A stretch of DNA of 45,152 nucleotides, from assembly GCA_000421045.1 (NCBI GenBank), contig ATWC01000026.1:1-45152 (forward strand). The letters run 5' to 3'. The stretch is from Lachnospiraceae bacterium NK4A179. Lineage in GTDB: Bacteria; Bacillota; Clostridia; Lachnospirales; Lachnospiraceae. The notes beneath the pieces are model-generated. The model worked only from the letters and a program-made list of their open reading frames with translations. It did not search any database and was not told the DNA's origin. This document shows, one piece after another, positions 34,335-42,355 of this stretch. Each line of letters opens with the position of its first letter. Within the stretch, counting starts at the first letter, position 1. A program made the translations under genes and the position numbers.

Positions 34335-35029
34335 AAAAAGTAAAGATCTTAAAGATGATGGCAGCACTGCTTTCATCTGCAATGATGATGACAGCCTGCG
34401 GTGGAGAAGGCTCTGCACCTGTTGCTGCTACCGGCTCTGATCCCGAGCCTGCTGCAAGCGAGACTTCCGCTGAACCTGCAGCTACAGAGGCAGCAGCTAC
34501 AGAAAGCACTGCAGAAGCTGAGCCTGCTGAAGGTGGCCTTCATCATGTGACCATCACCGTAAAGGATTACGGAACCATAGAGCTGGAACTTGATGCTGAA
34601 GCAGCGCCTATCACAGTACAGAATTTCCTTGATCTGGCAGGACAGGGATTTTATGACGGACTTACATTCCACCGTATCATTTCAGGCTTTATGATCCAGG
34701 GTGGCGATCCCCTTGGTAACGGTACAGGCGGATCTGATAAAGAGATCGTTGGTGAGTTTTCAGAGAACGGTTATGAAAACAATATCTCTCATAAGAGAGG
34801 CGTCATTTCAATGGCACGCAGCATGGATCCCAACTCAGCAAGCTCACAGTTCTTCATCGTGCATGCAGATGCAGATTTCCTTGATGGACAGTATGCCGGT
34901 TTCGGTCATGTGACAAGCGGTATGGAAGTGGTAGACAAGATCTGCGAGGATGCCCGTCCCATCGATAACAACGGAACCATCCCCAAGGATAAGCAGCCTG
35001 TCATAGAGAGCGTTAAGGTTATCGATTAA
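34331..35029 (+). CDS. Cyclophilin-type peptidyl-prolyl isomerase lipoprotein
   Basis: A 232-residue exported isomerase. A signal peptide ends in MMMTAC (lipidated Cys23), followed by an Ala/Glu/Pro/Thr-rich linker of ~45 residues and a cyclophilin domain from ~72: GTIELELDAEAAPITVQNFLDLA, FYDGLTFHRIISGFMIQGGDP, SQFFIVH and FGHVTSGMEVVDKI. It would help fold secreted proteins at the outer membrane face. It is coupled to dusB by an ATGA overlap and preceded by AGGAGGAAAG. Confidence 0.92.
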   Translation: MKKVKILKMMAALLSSAMMMTACGGEGSAPVAATGSDPEPAASETSAEPAATEAAATESTAEAEPAEGGLHHVTITVKDYGTIELELDAEAAPITVQNFLDLAGQGFYDGLTFHRIISGFMIQGGDPLGNGTGGSDKEIVGEFSENGYENNISHKRGVISMARSMDPNSASSQFFIVHADADFLDGQYAGFGHVTSGMEVVDKICEDARPIDNNGTIPKDKQPVIESVKVID

Positions 35030-35041
35030 TAGGCTCGATTG

Positions 35042-35071
35042 TTGACAGTGGCTGACTATTGGCGTTATAAT
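35042..35071 (+). promoter_or_regulatory. Promoter of greA
   Basis: TTGACA (35042-35047), 18-nt spacer, TATAAT (35066-35071), both perfect. CGATTG (35036-35041) and CAATCG (35072-35077) form an inverted pair hugging the two hexamers, possibly an operator. Confidence 0.75.
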
Positions 35072-35119
35072 CAATCGGTTGTGTGAAAATGTGTGAATCT
35101 TTAAGGAGGTTTGGTCCGC

Positions 35120-35602
35120 ATGGCAAAGAATAAACTTACAAGAGAAGGTCTTGAGAAATATCAGGAGGAGCTCGATTACTTAAAGAGCGTCAGACGTAAG
35201 GAGATTTCTCAGAAGATCAAGGAAGCCAGAGAACAGGGCGACTTATCCGAGAATGCCGAGTACGATGCTGCAAGAGATGAGCAGAGAGATGTTGAGGCCA
35301 GGATCGATGAGATAGAAGCTCTTCTTAAAGATGTTGAAGTCATTGATATAGAGAGCAAGAGCGGAAGGATCACAAAGGTATCCTTCGGATGTTCCGTAAA
35401 GCTTCTTGATGTAGCAGAGGATGAGGAATTCACTTTCACCATCAAGAGTGCCAGTGAGGCATCTTCACTGGGCGGAGTCATTTCAGACGAGTCTCCTATT
35501 GGACGTGCTATCATCGGCGCAAAGAAGGGTACGGTTGTAAAGGTTGATACCGAGGCCGGCACACTTGAGTACAAGATAGAGGACATCTGGCTTGATAAAT
35601 AA
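35120..35602 (+). CDS. greA: Transcription elongation factor GreA
   Basis: A 160-residue factor that rescues backtracked RNA polymerase by stimulating transcript cleavage. The N-terminal coiled coil (LTREGLEKYQEELDYLKSVRRKEISQKIKEAREQGDLSENAEYDAARDEQ) includes the tip acidic residues (DLSENAEYD). The C-terminal FKBP-like domain ends SPIGRAIIGAKKGTVVKV. ATG 35120 is used because AAGGAGGT lies nine nt upstream. lysS follows, an arrangement common in Firmicutes. Confidence 0.96.
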   Translation: MAKNKLTREGLEKYQEELDYLKSVRRKEISQKIKEAREQGDLSENAEYDAARDEQRDVEARIDEIEALLKDVEVIDIESKSGRITKVSFGCSVKLLDVAEDEEFTFTIKSASEASSLGGVISDESPIGRAIIGAKKGTVVKVDTEAGTLEYKIEDIWLDK

Positions 35603-35642
35603 AGCCGTTTGAATCGATCATAGTGATTTTAGATTTAAGAAA

Positions 35643-35673
35643 GAAAGCGGACCGGTTACACAAGTCCGCTTTC
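35643..35673 (+). terminator. Hairpin between greA and lysS
   Basis: GAAAGCGGAC pairs perfectly with GTCCGCTTTC around an 11-nt loop. The following CATTGCTTCTTT is a poor T tract, so it is probably a partial terminator that sets greA and lysS levels. Confidence 0.6.
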
Positions 35674-35717
35674 ATTGCTTCTTTAGGATATTTAAACGGA
35701 GAGGAAAGGAAAAAGAT

Positions 35718-37346
35718 ATGGCTGAAGAGAAGAAGAACACGGGTGCAGGAAAGGGCGAGCAGCAGCAGGATACAAAGCAGCTGCTTAAGGTAAGACGTGA
35801 AAAGCTTGAGAATCTGCAGGCTGATGGACGTGACCCGTTCAAGATAACAAAGTTTGATCAGACTCATCATACGGAAGAGGCAAAGGCTGTATATGAAGCA
35901 CATGAAAAGGAAGTGCTCGGTGACAGACCTGCATTTGATCCTGCTCCTTATGGTGATGATGAGGAAGCTTTAAGACAGGCAAAGAAAGAAGAATATAATG
36001 AGCGCCGTGCGATCATGGATGCAAAGCCTATCAGTGTAAAGCTTGCAGGCCGTATCATGAGCAAGCGTGTCATGGGCAAGGCTTCCTTCTGTCATATTCA
36101 GGATGTGCAGGGCACAATGCAGCTCTATGTATCAAAGGATGGTCTTGGTGAAGAAGAGTATGCCGGCTTCAAGAAGCTTGATGTGTGGGATATCATCGGC
36201 GTGGAAGGTTATCTTTTCAGAACACAGACAGGTGAGATTTCTGTTCATGTAGAGAAGCTCACTCTCCTTACAAAGTCTCTGCAGCTTCCGCCTGAGAAAT
36301 TCCACGGCCTTACAAATACTGACATGAGATATCGTCAGAGATATATAGACCTTGTAATGAACGAAGATGTGAAGAGGACATTCATTATCCGTTCAAAGGT
36401 CATTGCTTCTATAAGGAATTACTTAAACGGAATGAATTTCCTTGAGGTGGAGACTCCGATGCTTGTGCACAATGCAGGCGGTGCGGCTGCACGTCCTTTC
36501 GAGACACATTTCAATGCACTTGATGAAGACCTTAAGCTTCGTATTTCACTTGAGCTTTACTTAAAGCGTCTTATCGTTGGTGGTCTGGAAAGAGTATACG
36601 AGATAGGCAGAGTGTTCAGAAACGAAGGCCTTGATACAAAGCACAATCCCGAGTTCACACTGATGGAGCTCTATCAGGCATATACAGATTATAATGGCAT
36701 GATGGATCTGACCGAGAACATGTTCAGACATGTGGCACAGGAAGTGCTCGGTACCACAGTTGTTGAATACATGGGTCACGAGATAGATCTGGGCAAGCCT
36801 TTCAGACGCCTTACAATGGTGGATGCCATAAAGGAAGAGACCGGCATCGACTTTGATGCTGTTGACGGCGATGATGCAGCAAAGGCTCTTGCTAAGGAGC
36901 GTCATATCGAATTTGAGGATCGTCACAAGAAGGGTGATATCATCAACCTCTTCTTCGACGAGTACTGCGAGGAGAAGATGATACAGCCTACATTCATCAT
37001 GGACCATCCCATCGAGATAAGCCCGCTCACAAAGAAGAAGCCCGATGATCCTTCAAAGGTTGAACGTTTCGAGCTGTATATAAACGGCGCTGAGATGTGC
37101 AACGCTTATTCGGAGCTTAACGATCCTGTTGATCAGCGTGAGCGCTTCGCAGCGCAGGATGCACTTGCGGCAGCAGGCGATGAAGAAGCCCAGCACACCG
37201 ATGAGGATTTCCTTACCGCTCTTGAAGTGGGCATGCCTCCTACCGGCGGCATCGGCTACGGCATCGACCGACTGGTAATGCTTCTGACCGGAAGCCCGGC
37301 AATCAGAGATGTACTTTTGTTCCCGACAATGAAGTCTATCAACTAA
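35718..37346 (+). CDS. lysS: Lysyl-tRNA synthetase, class II
   Basis: A 542-residue class II synthetase. The N-terminal OB-fold anticodon-binding domain includes AGRIMSKRVMGKASFCHIQD. The catalytic core carries motif 2 (RVFRNEGLDTKHNPEFT, ~295) and motif 3 (GIGYGIDRLVMLL, ~510), with HNAGGAAARPFETH between. The N-terminus has an extra ~40 residues, rich in Lys and Gln, compared with E. coli LysS. GGAGAGGAAAGG precedes the start. A strong terminator follows, after which the accessory region begins. Confidence 0.96.
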   Translation: MAEEKKNTGAGKGEQQQDTKQLLKVRREKLENLQADGRDPFKITKFDQTHHTEEAKAVYEAHEKEVLGDRPAFDPAPYGDDEEALRQAKKEEYNERRAIMDAKPISVKLAGRIMSKRVMGKASFCHIQDVQGTMQLYVSKDGLGEEEYAGFKKLDVWDIIGVEGYLFRTQTGEISVHVEKLTLLTKSLQLPPEKFHGLTNTDMRYRQRYIDLVMNEDVKRTFIIRSKVIASIRNYLNGMNFLEVETPMLVHNAGGAAARPFETHFNALDEDLKLRISLELYLKRLIVGGLERVYEIGRVFRNEGLDTKHNPEFTLMELYQAYTDYNGMMDLTENMFRHVAQEVLGTTVVEYMGHEIDLGKPFRRLTMVDAIKEETGIDFDAVDGDDAAKALAKERHIEFEDRHKKGDIINLFFDEYCEEKMIQPTFIMDHPIEISPLTKKKPDDPSKVERFELYINGAEMCNAYSELNDPVDQRERFAAQDALAAAGDEEAQHTDEDFLTALEVGMPPTGGIGYGIDRLVMLLTGSPAIRDVLLFPTMKSIN

Positions 37347-37362
37347 ATAATTCAGTATTTTA

Positions 37363-37394
37363 AAGGCCTCCGACGGTTTGTCGGAGGCTTTTTT
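37363..37394 (+). terminator. lysS terminator
   Basis: GCCTCCGAC-GGTTT-GTCGGAGGC followed by six T. Confidence 0.88.
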
Positions 37395-37410
37395 GACCCA
37401 TTTTGACCCA
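37391..37410 (+). repeat. Tandem direct repeat beside the integrase gene
   Basis: TTTTGACCCA occurs twice in a row, beginning in the T tract of the lysS terminator and lying ~140 nt before the integrase start. It could be an integrase arm-binding or attachment site; no second copy further right was found by eye. Confidence 0.45.
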
Positions 37411-37550
37411 CGTAGGATCTGTGATCGTAAGATGTGGTTTTGCAGACGGATAAATCTTAATTGTGTGCTTTTCACGCAATGATTATAAGACTTATAGTTT
37501 CGGCTTCTGAATGATATCATCACTTCACTAATATACAGGAGGAAATGATG

Positions 37551-38771
37551 ATGATCATCGAGAAAACAGATTCTAAGGGCAACAGATTATTCAAGGGAGA
37601 GCGTGAGAGGTCGGATGGCAGATATGAATACCGATATACCGATCATAGAGGTATTAAACACAGCATATACGAAAGCCGCTTGCATCAGCTGAGACTCGAA
37701 GAGGCGAAGATTGCATTCAGGGAGCAGAAGAATATCCTTCTGGGGCTCAAAGAATTGCATCTTAACGATGTCTTTGAAATGTGGATTGCAACCAAGACTG
37801 CCATTAAGGACAATACCCAAAAGGGATATCAACAAATTTATGACGCATACGTCAGAAACGGTTTAGGAAAAAGAAATATAGAAGAGATCAGATCATCAGA
37901 TGTGAAGATATATTACACAGGCCTGATATCTGAACGGTGTCTTTCTGTAAATACTATCTGTAGGATTCAGAATGTTCTGTTTCAGGTTTTTCAATATGCT
38001 GTAGACAGCGATGTTATATGGAAAAATCCTGCAACATTGGCAACAAAGGGACTCAAAAGAAATCATCCCAAAAGAGTCAGCACCCGTTCAGGGATTAATG
38101 AGTCAGAGGCAAAGAAGCTCACCGACTTTATATACGCTGCTCCCGAATTCAGACACTGGTATCCGGTGATTTACGTACTGATCCATACCGGGATGCGGCT
38201 GTGCGAATTCGTTTCCCTCAGATGGTGTGATGTGAATATGACTGAAAAGTATATTGATATAAATCACAATATGGTTTATTACGCAAAGCCCGGGGAGCAG
38301 GCAAGATATCATGTATCTGACGGCAGTAAGACTATTTCCGGAATGCGTAAGATCCCTTTTGATAATTCGGTTGCAGAAGCCTTTGAACTGGAAAGATCAA
38401 TACTGAGAAATAAGGGAATACAATGCACTCAGGAAATAGAAGGCTATACGGATTTTGTATTCCTGAATGAAAATGGAAAAGCTTTTGGTCAATCATCGAT
38501 AAACAGGGCATTGATGAGAATCGTAGATGCTTATAACAGCCTTATTGGGGAGGATGATAAGACGAATCCGATTCCACATTTATCATGTCATAGTCTCAGG
38601 CATACATATGCCACTATCCTTTATGAAAGAGGAGTCAGTTTAAAGGTGATGCAGAAATTGTTGGGGCATTCGGATGTTTCTACTACAATGGATATATACA
38701 CCGGTGTTTCGGATGAATATGTATTTGAAGAGTACAGAAAGAAAAACTTGATCCAGAAAATGTATAGATGA
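37551..38771 (+). CDS. Tyrosine recombinase/integrase
   Basis: A site-specific recombinase of ~406 residues like those of Tn916-type elements and phages. An N-terminal arm-binding region (residues ~1-55) and a core-binding helical domain (~60-150) precede the catalytic domain. All catalytic residues are visible: Arg in HTGMRLCEFVSLRW (~225), HSLRHTYAT (His-x-x-Arg, ~350), GHSD (~375) and Tyr in MDIYTGV (~385). It looks intact. ATG 37551 has AGGAGG eight nt upstream. Excisionase, relaxase or phage structural genes are absent nearby, so this is a remnant or a minimal island. Confidence 0.93.
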   Translation: MIIEKTDSKGNRLFKGERERSDGRYEYRYTDHRGIKHSIYESRLHQLRLEEAKIAFREQKNILLGLKELHLNDVFEMWIATKTAIKDNTQKGYQQIYDAYVRNGLGKRNIEEIRSSDVKIYYTGLISERCLSVNTICRIQNVLFQVFQYAVDSDVIWKNPATLATKGLKRNHPKRVSTRSGINESEAKKLTDFIYAAPEFRHWYPVIYVLIHTGMRLCEFVSLRWCDVNMTEKYIDINHNMVYYAKPGEQARYHVSDGSKTISGMRKIPFDNSVAEAFELERSILRNKGIQCTQEIEGYTDFVFLNENGKAFGQSSINRALMRIVDAYNSLIGEDDKTNPIPHLSCHSLRHTYATILYERGVSLKVMQKLLGHSDVSTTMDIYTGVSDEYVFEEYRKKNLIQKMYR

Positions 38772-38937
38772 TCCGCATGACAAGTATATCGGTGAAATCG
38801 TGGATATAATCTGATAGTGATGAAAGAAATGGAAGCTCTGATTCTATTCGTTCATTAGCACATGCATTGCAAATTATCTTATATACCTTTGATTATAAAA
38901 ACAATTCTCCTTAGAAAAATGGTGGCATAAGCAGATG
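38772..38937. other. AT-rich spacer with no gene
   Basis: No convincing coding region, repeat or RNA gene is visible between the integrase stop and the terminator-like hairpin. Confidence 0.5.
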
Positions 38938-38968
38938 GGGTCAGCATTTCGCTGGCCCTTATATTTGC
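38938..38968 (+). terminator. Terminator-like hairpin after the integrase
   Basis: GGGTCAGC-ATTTC-GCTGGCCC (one G-U pair) followed by TTATATTTG. Confidence 0.6.
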
Positions 38969-38969
38969 C

Positions 38970-39028
38970 TTGACGCGTAGTCATTGACTACATATAATAA
39001 AAGCAGAGATGCACGCATTGACTACATA
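38970..39028 (+). promoter_or_regulatory. Promoter with palindromic operator ahead of the HTH gene
   Basis: TTGACG (38970-38975), 17-nt spacer, TATAAT (38993-38998). Nearly the whole spacer is the palindrome GTAGTCATTGACTAC (from 38977). CATTGACTACATA occurs at 38982-38994 and again at 39016-39028, after the -10. Repeated operator sites around a promoter are typical of autorepression by a small HTH protein such as the next gene product. Confidence 0.72.
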
Positions 39029-39040
39029 AAAGAGGTGCCT

Positions 39041-39316
39041 ATGAGGAAGGAAATATATAACCTCGAAGGAATCGAGATTGAAGTAGAAAAGTATGACAAA
39101 AATGACAAGGATGCTGAGCGTCGTCGCCTGGCTTATTGTTTCAGAATGATCAGGGAAAAGTCCGGTATGAGTAGAACTGATTTTTCTGTATGGTTGGGTG
39201 TACCTTATCGGACCATGCAGGAGTGGGAACTTGGCCGTAGAGCCATGCCAGAATATGTTTTACGTTTGATCGCTTACAAGGTGATGAACGAGCTGCGCGA
39301 AGGGAGGATTGGTTAA
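39041..39316 (+). CDS. Small XRE-type helix-turn-helix protein
   Basis: A 91-residue DNA-binding protein. Residues ~30-85 form the HTH domain: RRLAYCFRMIREKSGMSRTDFSVWLGVPYRTMQEWELGRRAMPEYVLRLIAYKV. ATG 39041 is chosen because AGAGGT lies just upstream and it follows the operator repeats; an upstream extension would begin inside the promoter. It probably represses its own promoter and the next two genes. It may also be an antitoxin-like regulator, but no clear toxin partner is next to it. Confidence 0.8.
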   Translation: MRKEIYNLEGIEIEVEKYDKNDKDAERRRLAYCFRMIREKSGMSRTDFSVWLGVPYRTMQEWELGRRAMPEYVLRLIAYKVMNELREGRIG

Positions 39317-39317
39317 T

Positions 39318-39602
39318 ATGTTCATATTACGAAAACTCTTGAAGGTCTTGTTGTTACCGGTTGCTTTTGTTCTGCTTTTTATAAGATGGGCTTTGGAGGC
39401 TTCGGTGAAGCTGACAGAATGGGCAGTAGGGCTGCTAACATTAATAGTTGGAACAGCTATTATCTATAGCATCGTTATCCATAGGTGGGGGGATCGGTTC
39501 CTTTATTCACTGATATTTGCTGGTATCCTGGCTATACTGATGGCGGTAGTTGTTGTACAGGATTTTTGTAGTTCTATGCTTGAAAAGATAAGCATGTTGT
39601 AA
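39318..39602 (+). CDS. Small membrane protein of an integrative element
   Basis: A 94-residue hydrophobic protein with about three membrane segments (residues ~5-25, 33-55, 62-85). The start FILRKLLKVLLLPVAFVLLFIRW recalls small membrane proteins common in Lachnospiraceae integrative elements; their role is unknown. GGGAGG is ten nt before ATG 39318. It follows the HTH gene by one nt and is probably co-transcribed. Confidence 0.65.
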   Translation: MFILRKLLKVLLLPVAFVLLFIRWALEASVKLTEWAVGLLTLIVGTAIIYSIVIHRWGDRFLYSLIFAGILAILMAVVVVQDFCSSMLEKISML

Positions 39603-39620
39603 TTTGATGAGGTTATAGAA

Positions 39621-40163
39621 ATGGTATTTTTTACAGCAGATATGCACTTTGGCCACAGAGCCATAATAAATATGCAGAATCGGCCCTTTGAGTCTGTTGA
39701 AGAAATGGATAGAATACTCCTTCAGAATTACAATTCCTTGGTTCGACAAAATGATACAGTTTATATCCTTGGTGATATCTGTCATCACATGAAGATCGAA
39801 GAAGCGGATAACTTGATCAGAAAGCTGAATGGAAAGAAATACCTGATAGTCGGGAATCATGATAAGAAATATGATCCGCGACTCTTTGAAGATATAAAGG
39901 ATTTTATGAAGATTTCTGTGGAAGGACGCAACTTTGCGCTGATGCACTATCCGATGTTGTCCTGGCCGAAGAAGAGCAGCGGAGGATACCAGCTGCACGG
40001 TCATATCCATGCACGCATGGAATATAATGAAAAAAATCGAGCAGAAGGCATCAGACGATATGATGTTGGCGTAGATGCCAATAACTTCTTTCCGGTTTCG
40101 GTGAAGCAGATAATAGATTTTTTTGGAGAGCAGGTGAATATAGATGATCACAACATTGTATGA
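39621..40163 (+). CDS. Metallophosphoesterase (calcineurin-like)
   Basis: A 180-residue phosphoesterase with the full metal-binding series: TADMHFGH (residues 5-12), LGDICHH (~50), GNHDKK (~79), LMHYPM (~111) and LHGHIHAR (~127). DVGVDANN near the C-terminus is typical of small cyclic-nucleotide/oligonucleotide phosphoesterase-like members. The substrate is unknown. It is the third gene after the HTH operator and could process a nucleotide signal or be a passenger (inference). Confidence 0.88.
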   Translation: MVFFTADMHFGHRAIINMQNRPFESVEEMDRILLQNYNSLVRQNDTVYILGDICHHMKIEEADNLIRKLNGKKYLIVGNHDKKYDPRLFEDIKDFMKISVEGRNFALMHYPMLSWPKKSSGGYQLHGHIHARMEYNEKNRAEGIRRYDVGVDANNFFPVSVKQIIDFFGEQVNIDDHNIV

Positions 40164-40196
40164 ACCGTGCCTTTACGAAGCAAGCCGCGATTTTAA

Positions 40197-40253
40197 TTGA
40201 TTTATTCCAATCAGTGTGCTATATTTGATTTGTAAATAAAAATGGTTTACAAA
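40197..40253 (+). promoter_or_regulatory. Promoter and inverted-repeat operator of the AbiE-like pair
   Basis: TTGATT (40197-40202), 17-nt spacer, TATATT (40220-40225), then a perfect inverted repeat TTTGTAAA (40229-40236)/TTTACAAA (40246-40253), 9 nt apart, at the transcription start. This fits negative autoregulation by the winged-helix antitoxin. Confidence 0.65.
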
Positions 40254-40269
40254 ATAAAAAGGACGCATT

Positions 40270-41214
40270 ATGGAAAAATATCTTACTGAAATGCTTCATA
40301 TGGATACTAAATTAGTCGAGGCTACAGAATTATATGATCATCTCCCGCTTTTATTTAAAGGGACTTATGTTATTTACAAGGTAAACACAGGTGGAGTTGA
40401 ATGGATAGCCTTACAGCCCAACACAAATGTAAGGCTTAGCCAAATCAGGAAGAATCGAGCCTTTTTGGAACAAAAACAGCAAATGAATGTTGCAGTATTT
40501 TTGGAAAAAGCTTCGCTCTACTCAAAGGATAAGATGACGGAGGAGGGAATTCCTTTCGTGATCCGTAATGATACTGTGTACCTCCCGTTTATGGGGCTCC
40601 TTTTGGGAAAGAAACAAAGAGAACTCAAGCCGGTTCATCAGATTTCTTTCCTGACACAACGCATATTGCTCCAGGGATTATATGAAGGGTACGACCATGA
40701 TACCGTCTCTAAATTGGCGGAGCATCTTGATGTATCCAAAATGGCGATAAGCAAGAGCTTTGATGAGATGGAATATATGGATATAGAAATCATAGAGATT
40801 CGGAATCGGCGCCGTACCATTACGATCCGCAAAGGTGATAAAGAAGCATGGGAACGGTTTCGCCCGCTAATGAGAAACCCAGTCATAAAAGTGTTTGAAC
40901 TGAAAGAGGATGTAAAGCTGCCTGTAAAGGCAGGAATATCTGCCCTTTCAGAGTATTCCATGCTTGCTGATAACAATTATCCAACATATGCGATCGAGAA
41001 GAAGGAAATCGCATCATCCGGTATTAGGGATATGAAGCAGGTAGGACGAGGCGAAGATACTGGATGCCGTGTTTTCGAACTTGGCTATATTATTGACAAG
41101 ATAAAAAAAGATGTTCAGGATCCCTTAAGCGTGATGCTTTCTATCAGAGATGAGATGGACGATGAAAGGGTGGAGGCATCAGTAAATGAAATGCTAAAGG
41201 AGTATGTATGGTAA
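40270..41214 (+). CDS. Winged-helix antitoxin-like protein (type IV TA partner)
   Basis: A 314-residue soluble protein. Residues ~1-115 form an N-terminal domain of unknown type (YVIYKVNTGGVEWIALQPNT, VFLEKASLYSKDKMTEEGIPF). A winged helix follows at ~130-200 (GYDHDTVSKLAEHLDVSKMAISKSFDEMEYMDI), then a C-terminal domain (PVKAGISALSEYSMLADNNYPTYAI). The gene overlaps an AbiEii-like nucleotidyltransferase gene by seven nt, the usual antitoxin-then-toxin order of type IV systems. Domain order differs from classical AbiEi, so the antitoxin role is inferred from context and its operator. Confidence 0.75.
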   Translation: MEKYLTEMLHMDTKLVEATELYDHLPLLFKGTYVIYKVNTGGVEWIALQPNTNVRLSQIRKNRAFLEQKQQMNVAVFLEKASLYSKDKMTEEGIPFVIRNDTVYLPFMGLLLGKKQRELKPVHQISFLTQRILLQGLYEGYDHDTVSKLAEHLDVSKMAISKSFDEMEYMDIEIIEIRNRRRTITIRKGDKEAWERFRPLMRNPVIKVFELKEDVKLPVKAGISALSEYSMLADNNYPTYAIEKKEIASSGIRDMKQVGRGEDTGCRVFELGYIIDKIKKDVQDPLSVMLSIRDEMDDERVEASVNEMLKEYVW

Positions 41215-41654
41215 CAGGACTTAATATTTTTAGAGATTATTTTGCGGATGATACTGACAAGTATGTTCTTATTGGCGGAGCTGCTTGTGATATCGTGTTT
41301 ACAAGCAATGATGCAACATTTAGAGCGACTAAAGATCTGGATATGGTGCTGATAGTGGAAGCACTATCTCCCGAGTTTGGTGAAAAGTTTTGGAAATTTA
41401 TCGATGAGGGCGGATATGAGAATTGCAATACTACTTCCGGAAAATCTCAGTTTTTCCGATTTACTGAACCTAAGGATCCTTCATACCCGAAGATGATAGA
41501 GCTGTTTGCCAGAACGGAGTTTCCGCTTCGTGAGCCGAATGTGCTTACGCCGATACATATTGATGACGATATCGCCAGCATTAACGAGTTTTACGAACTG
41601 TTGCAACAACCTAATATGGCTAACGTAATCTGTATTGGGGAAGAAAAGATATGA
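41208..41654 (+). CDS. AbiEii/AbiGii-like nucleotidyltransferase toxin, probably C-terminally truncated
   Basis: A 148-residue protein with the nucleotidyltransferase core: KYVLIGGAACDIVF (residues ~17-30) and KDLDMVLIVEAL with the metal-binding DxD (~43-46). AbiEii-type toxins add nucleotides to tRNA acceptor ends. Relatives are generally longer (about 200 or more) and continue past HIDDDIASI with a helical domain; here the sequence diverges to NEFYELLQQPNMANVI and stops, so the C-terminal third seems lost. The toxin may be inactive. It overlaps the antitoxin-like gene by seven nt. Confidence 0.72.
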   Translation: MVTGLNIFRDYFADDTDKYVLIGGAACDIVFTSNDATFRATKDLDMVLIVEALSPEFGEKFWKFIDEGGYENCNTTSGKSQFFRFTEPKDPSYPKMIELFARTEFPLREPNVLTPIHIDDDIASINEFYELLQQPNMANVICIGEEKI

Positions 41655-41773
41655 CAGAATATGTGGCAAATTATGTGGAAGATATACATGCTTTGACGGG
41701 GAGCGATTGTATTGTAGCAATCAACATGTACAATAATCCGGACGCTAACTCACAACCCGGCCAAAAGTTTTAA
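41651..41773 (+). pseudogene. Short open frame at a recombination junction
   Basis: A 40-residue frame starting in an ATGA overlap with the nucleotidyltransferase stop (MTEYVANYVEDIHALTGSDC...). Its last 29 nt overlap the 3' end of the minus-strand S24-like gene. The coupled start suggests a formerly longer downstream gene cut by a junction near 41740. No family is recognised. Confidence 0.4.
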
Positions 41774-42197
41774 ATGTTTCTCCTTCAACAATCTCAATAG
41801 GATCGTACTTGTCATTCAGTGAAATGAGGTACGTTCCTTTTTTATTGAATAGAAGCTTCTTACAGTAGGTGTTTCCGTTGTAATAGAAGATCCCGATCTC
41901 TCCATCATTCAGTTTATCTGTCTTCTGGATCCACACGATCTGTTTATCCAGGTATCTCGGCATCATGCTGTCTCCACTGATGCGCACTCCGAAATCGGCC
42001 GTCCCCGGAACTTCAGGTCCGACTTCAACTTCTTCATAGCTGTCGTTGTCAAGAAACTGACCGGTTCCTGCGGATACAGGCATATCATAGAGATTGAGTA
42101 TCCTGACAGGCTGCGGGATACGGACGGGAGCTGACTGATACTTTTCGGAGCCCTTCAGCAGGTCAATATTTATATTAGATACTCGTAAGGGGTACAC
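41745..42197 (-). pseudogene. S24/LexA-like peptidase domain, N-terminally truncated repressor
   Basis: About 150 residues matching the C-terminal half of LexA/CI-type repressors: GVRISGDSMMPRYLDKQIVWIQ with the catalytic Ser of SGDSM, then GIFYYNGNTYCKKLLF with the catalytic Lys. The N-terminal DNA-binding HTH of such ~220-residue repressors is absent. The only start (GTG 42197) has no ribosome binding site and the frame stays open ~75 nt upstream, so the 5' part was probably deleted. A stand-alone S24 protein cannot be excluded. Confidence 0.7.
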
Positions 42198-42355
42198 ATA
42201 CTGGCCGGCCGGCAGAATGATACCCCATACACAAGTAACTTTTTGGGAAGGTGCTTGCGGACCACGCTAACCTTCGGCGGTCGGAACTTGGTTCGCTGCT
42301 AGTTTGGGATGGAGGTAATGAACATGCCTATGATTGTTTACACGCGTAGGAGGAT
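42198..42355. other. Junction sequence with small inverted repeats
   Basis: No gene is supported beyond a possible 13-residue peptide (from ATG 42319, behind GGAGG). The stretch 42250-42310 has interleaved complementary words (GACC/GGTC, AACC/GGTT, GCxAACC/GGTTxGC), suggesting a decayed structured element. Confidence 0.35.

Noticed and set aside
33693-34418. 241-codon minus-strand frame opposite dusB
   Set aside because: Shadow of the dusB/cyclophilin genes, which have strong motifs and coupled starts.
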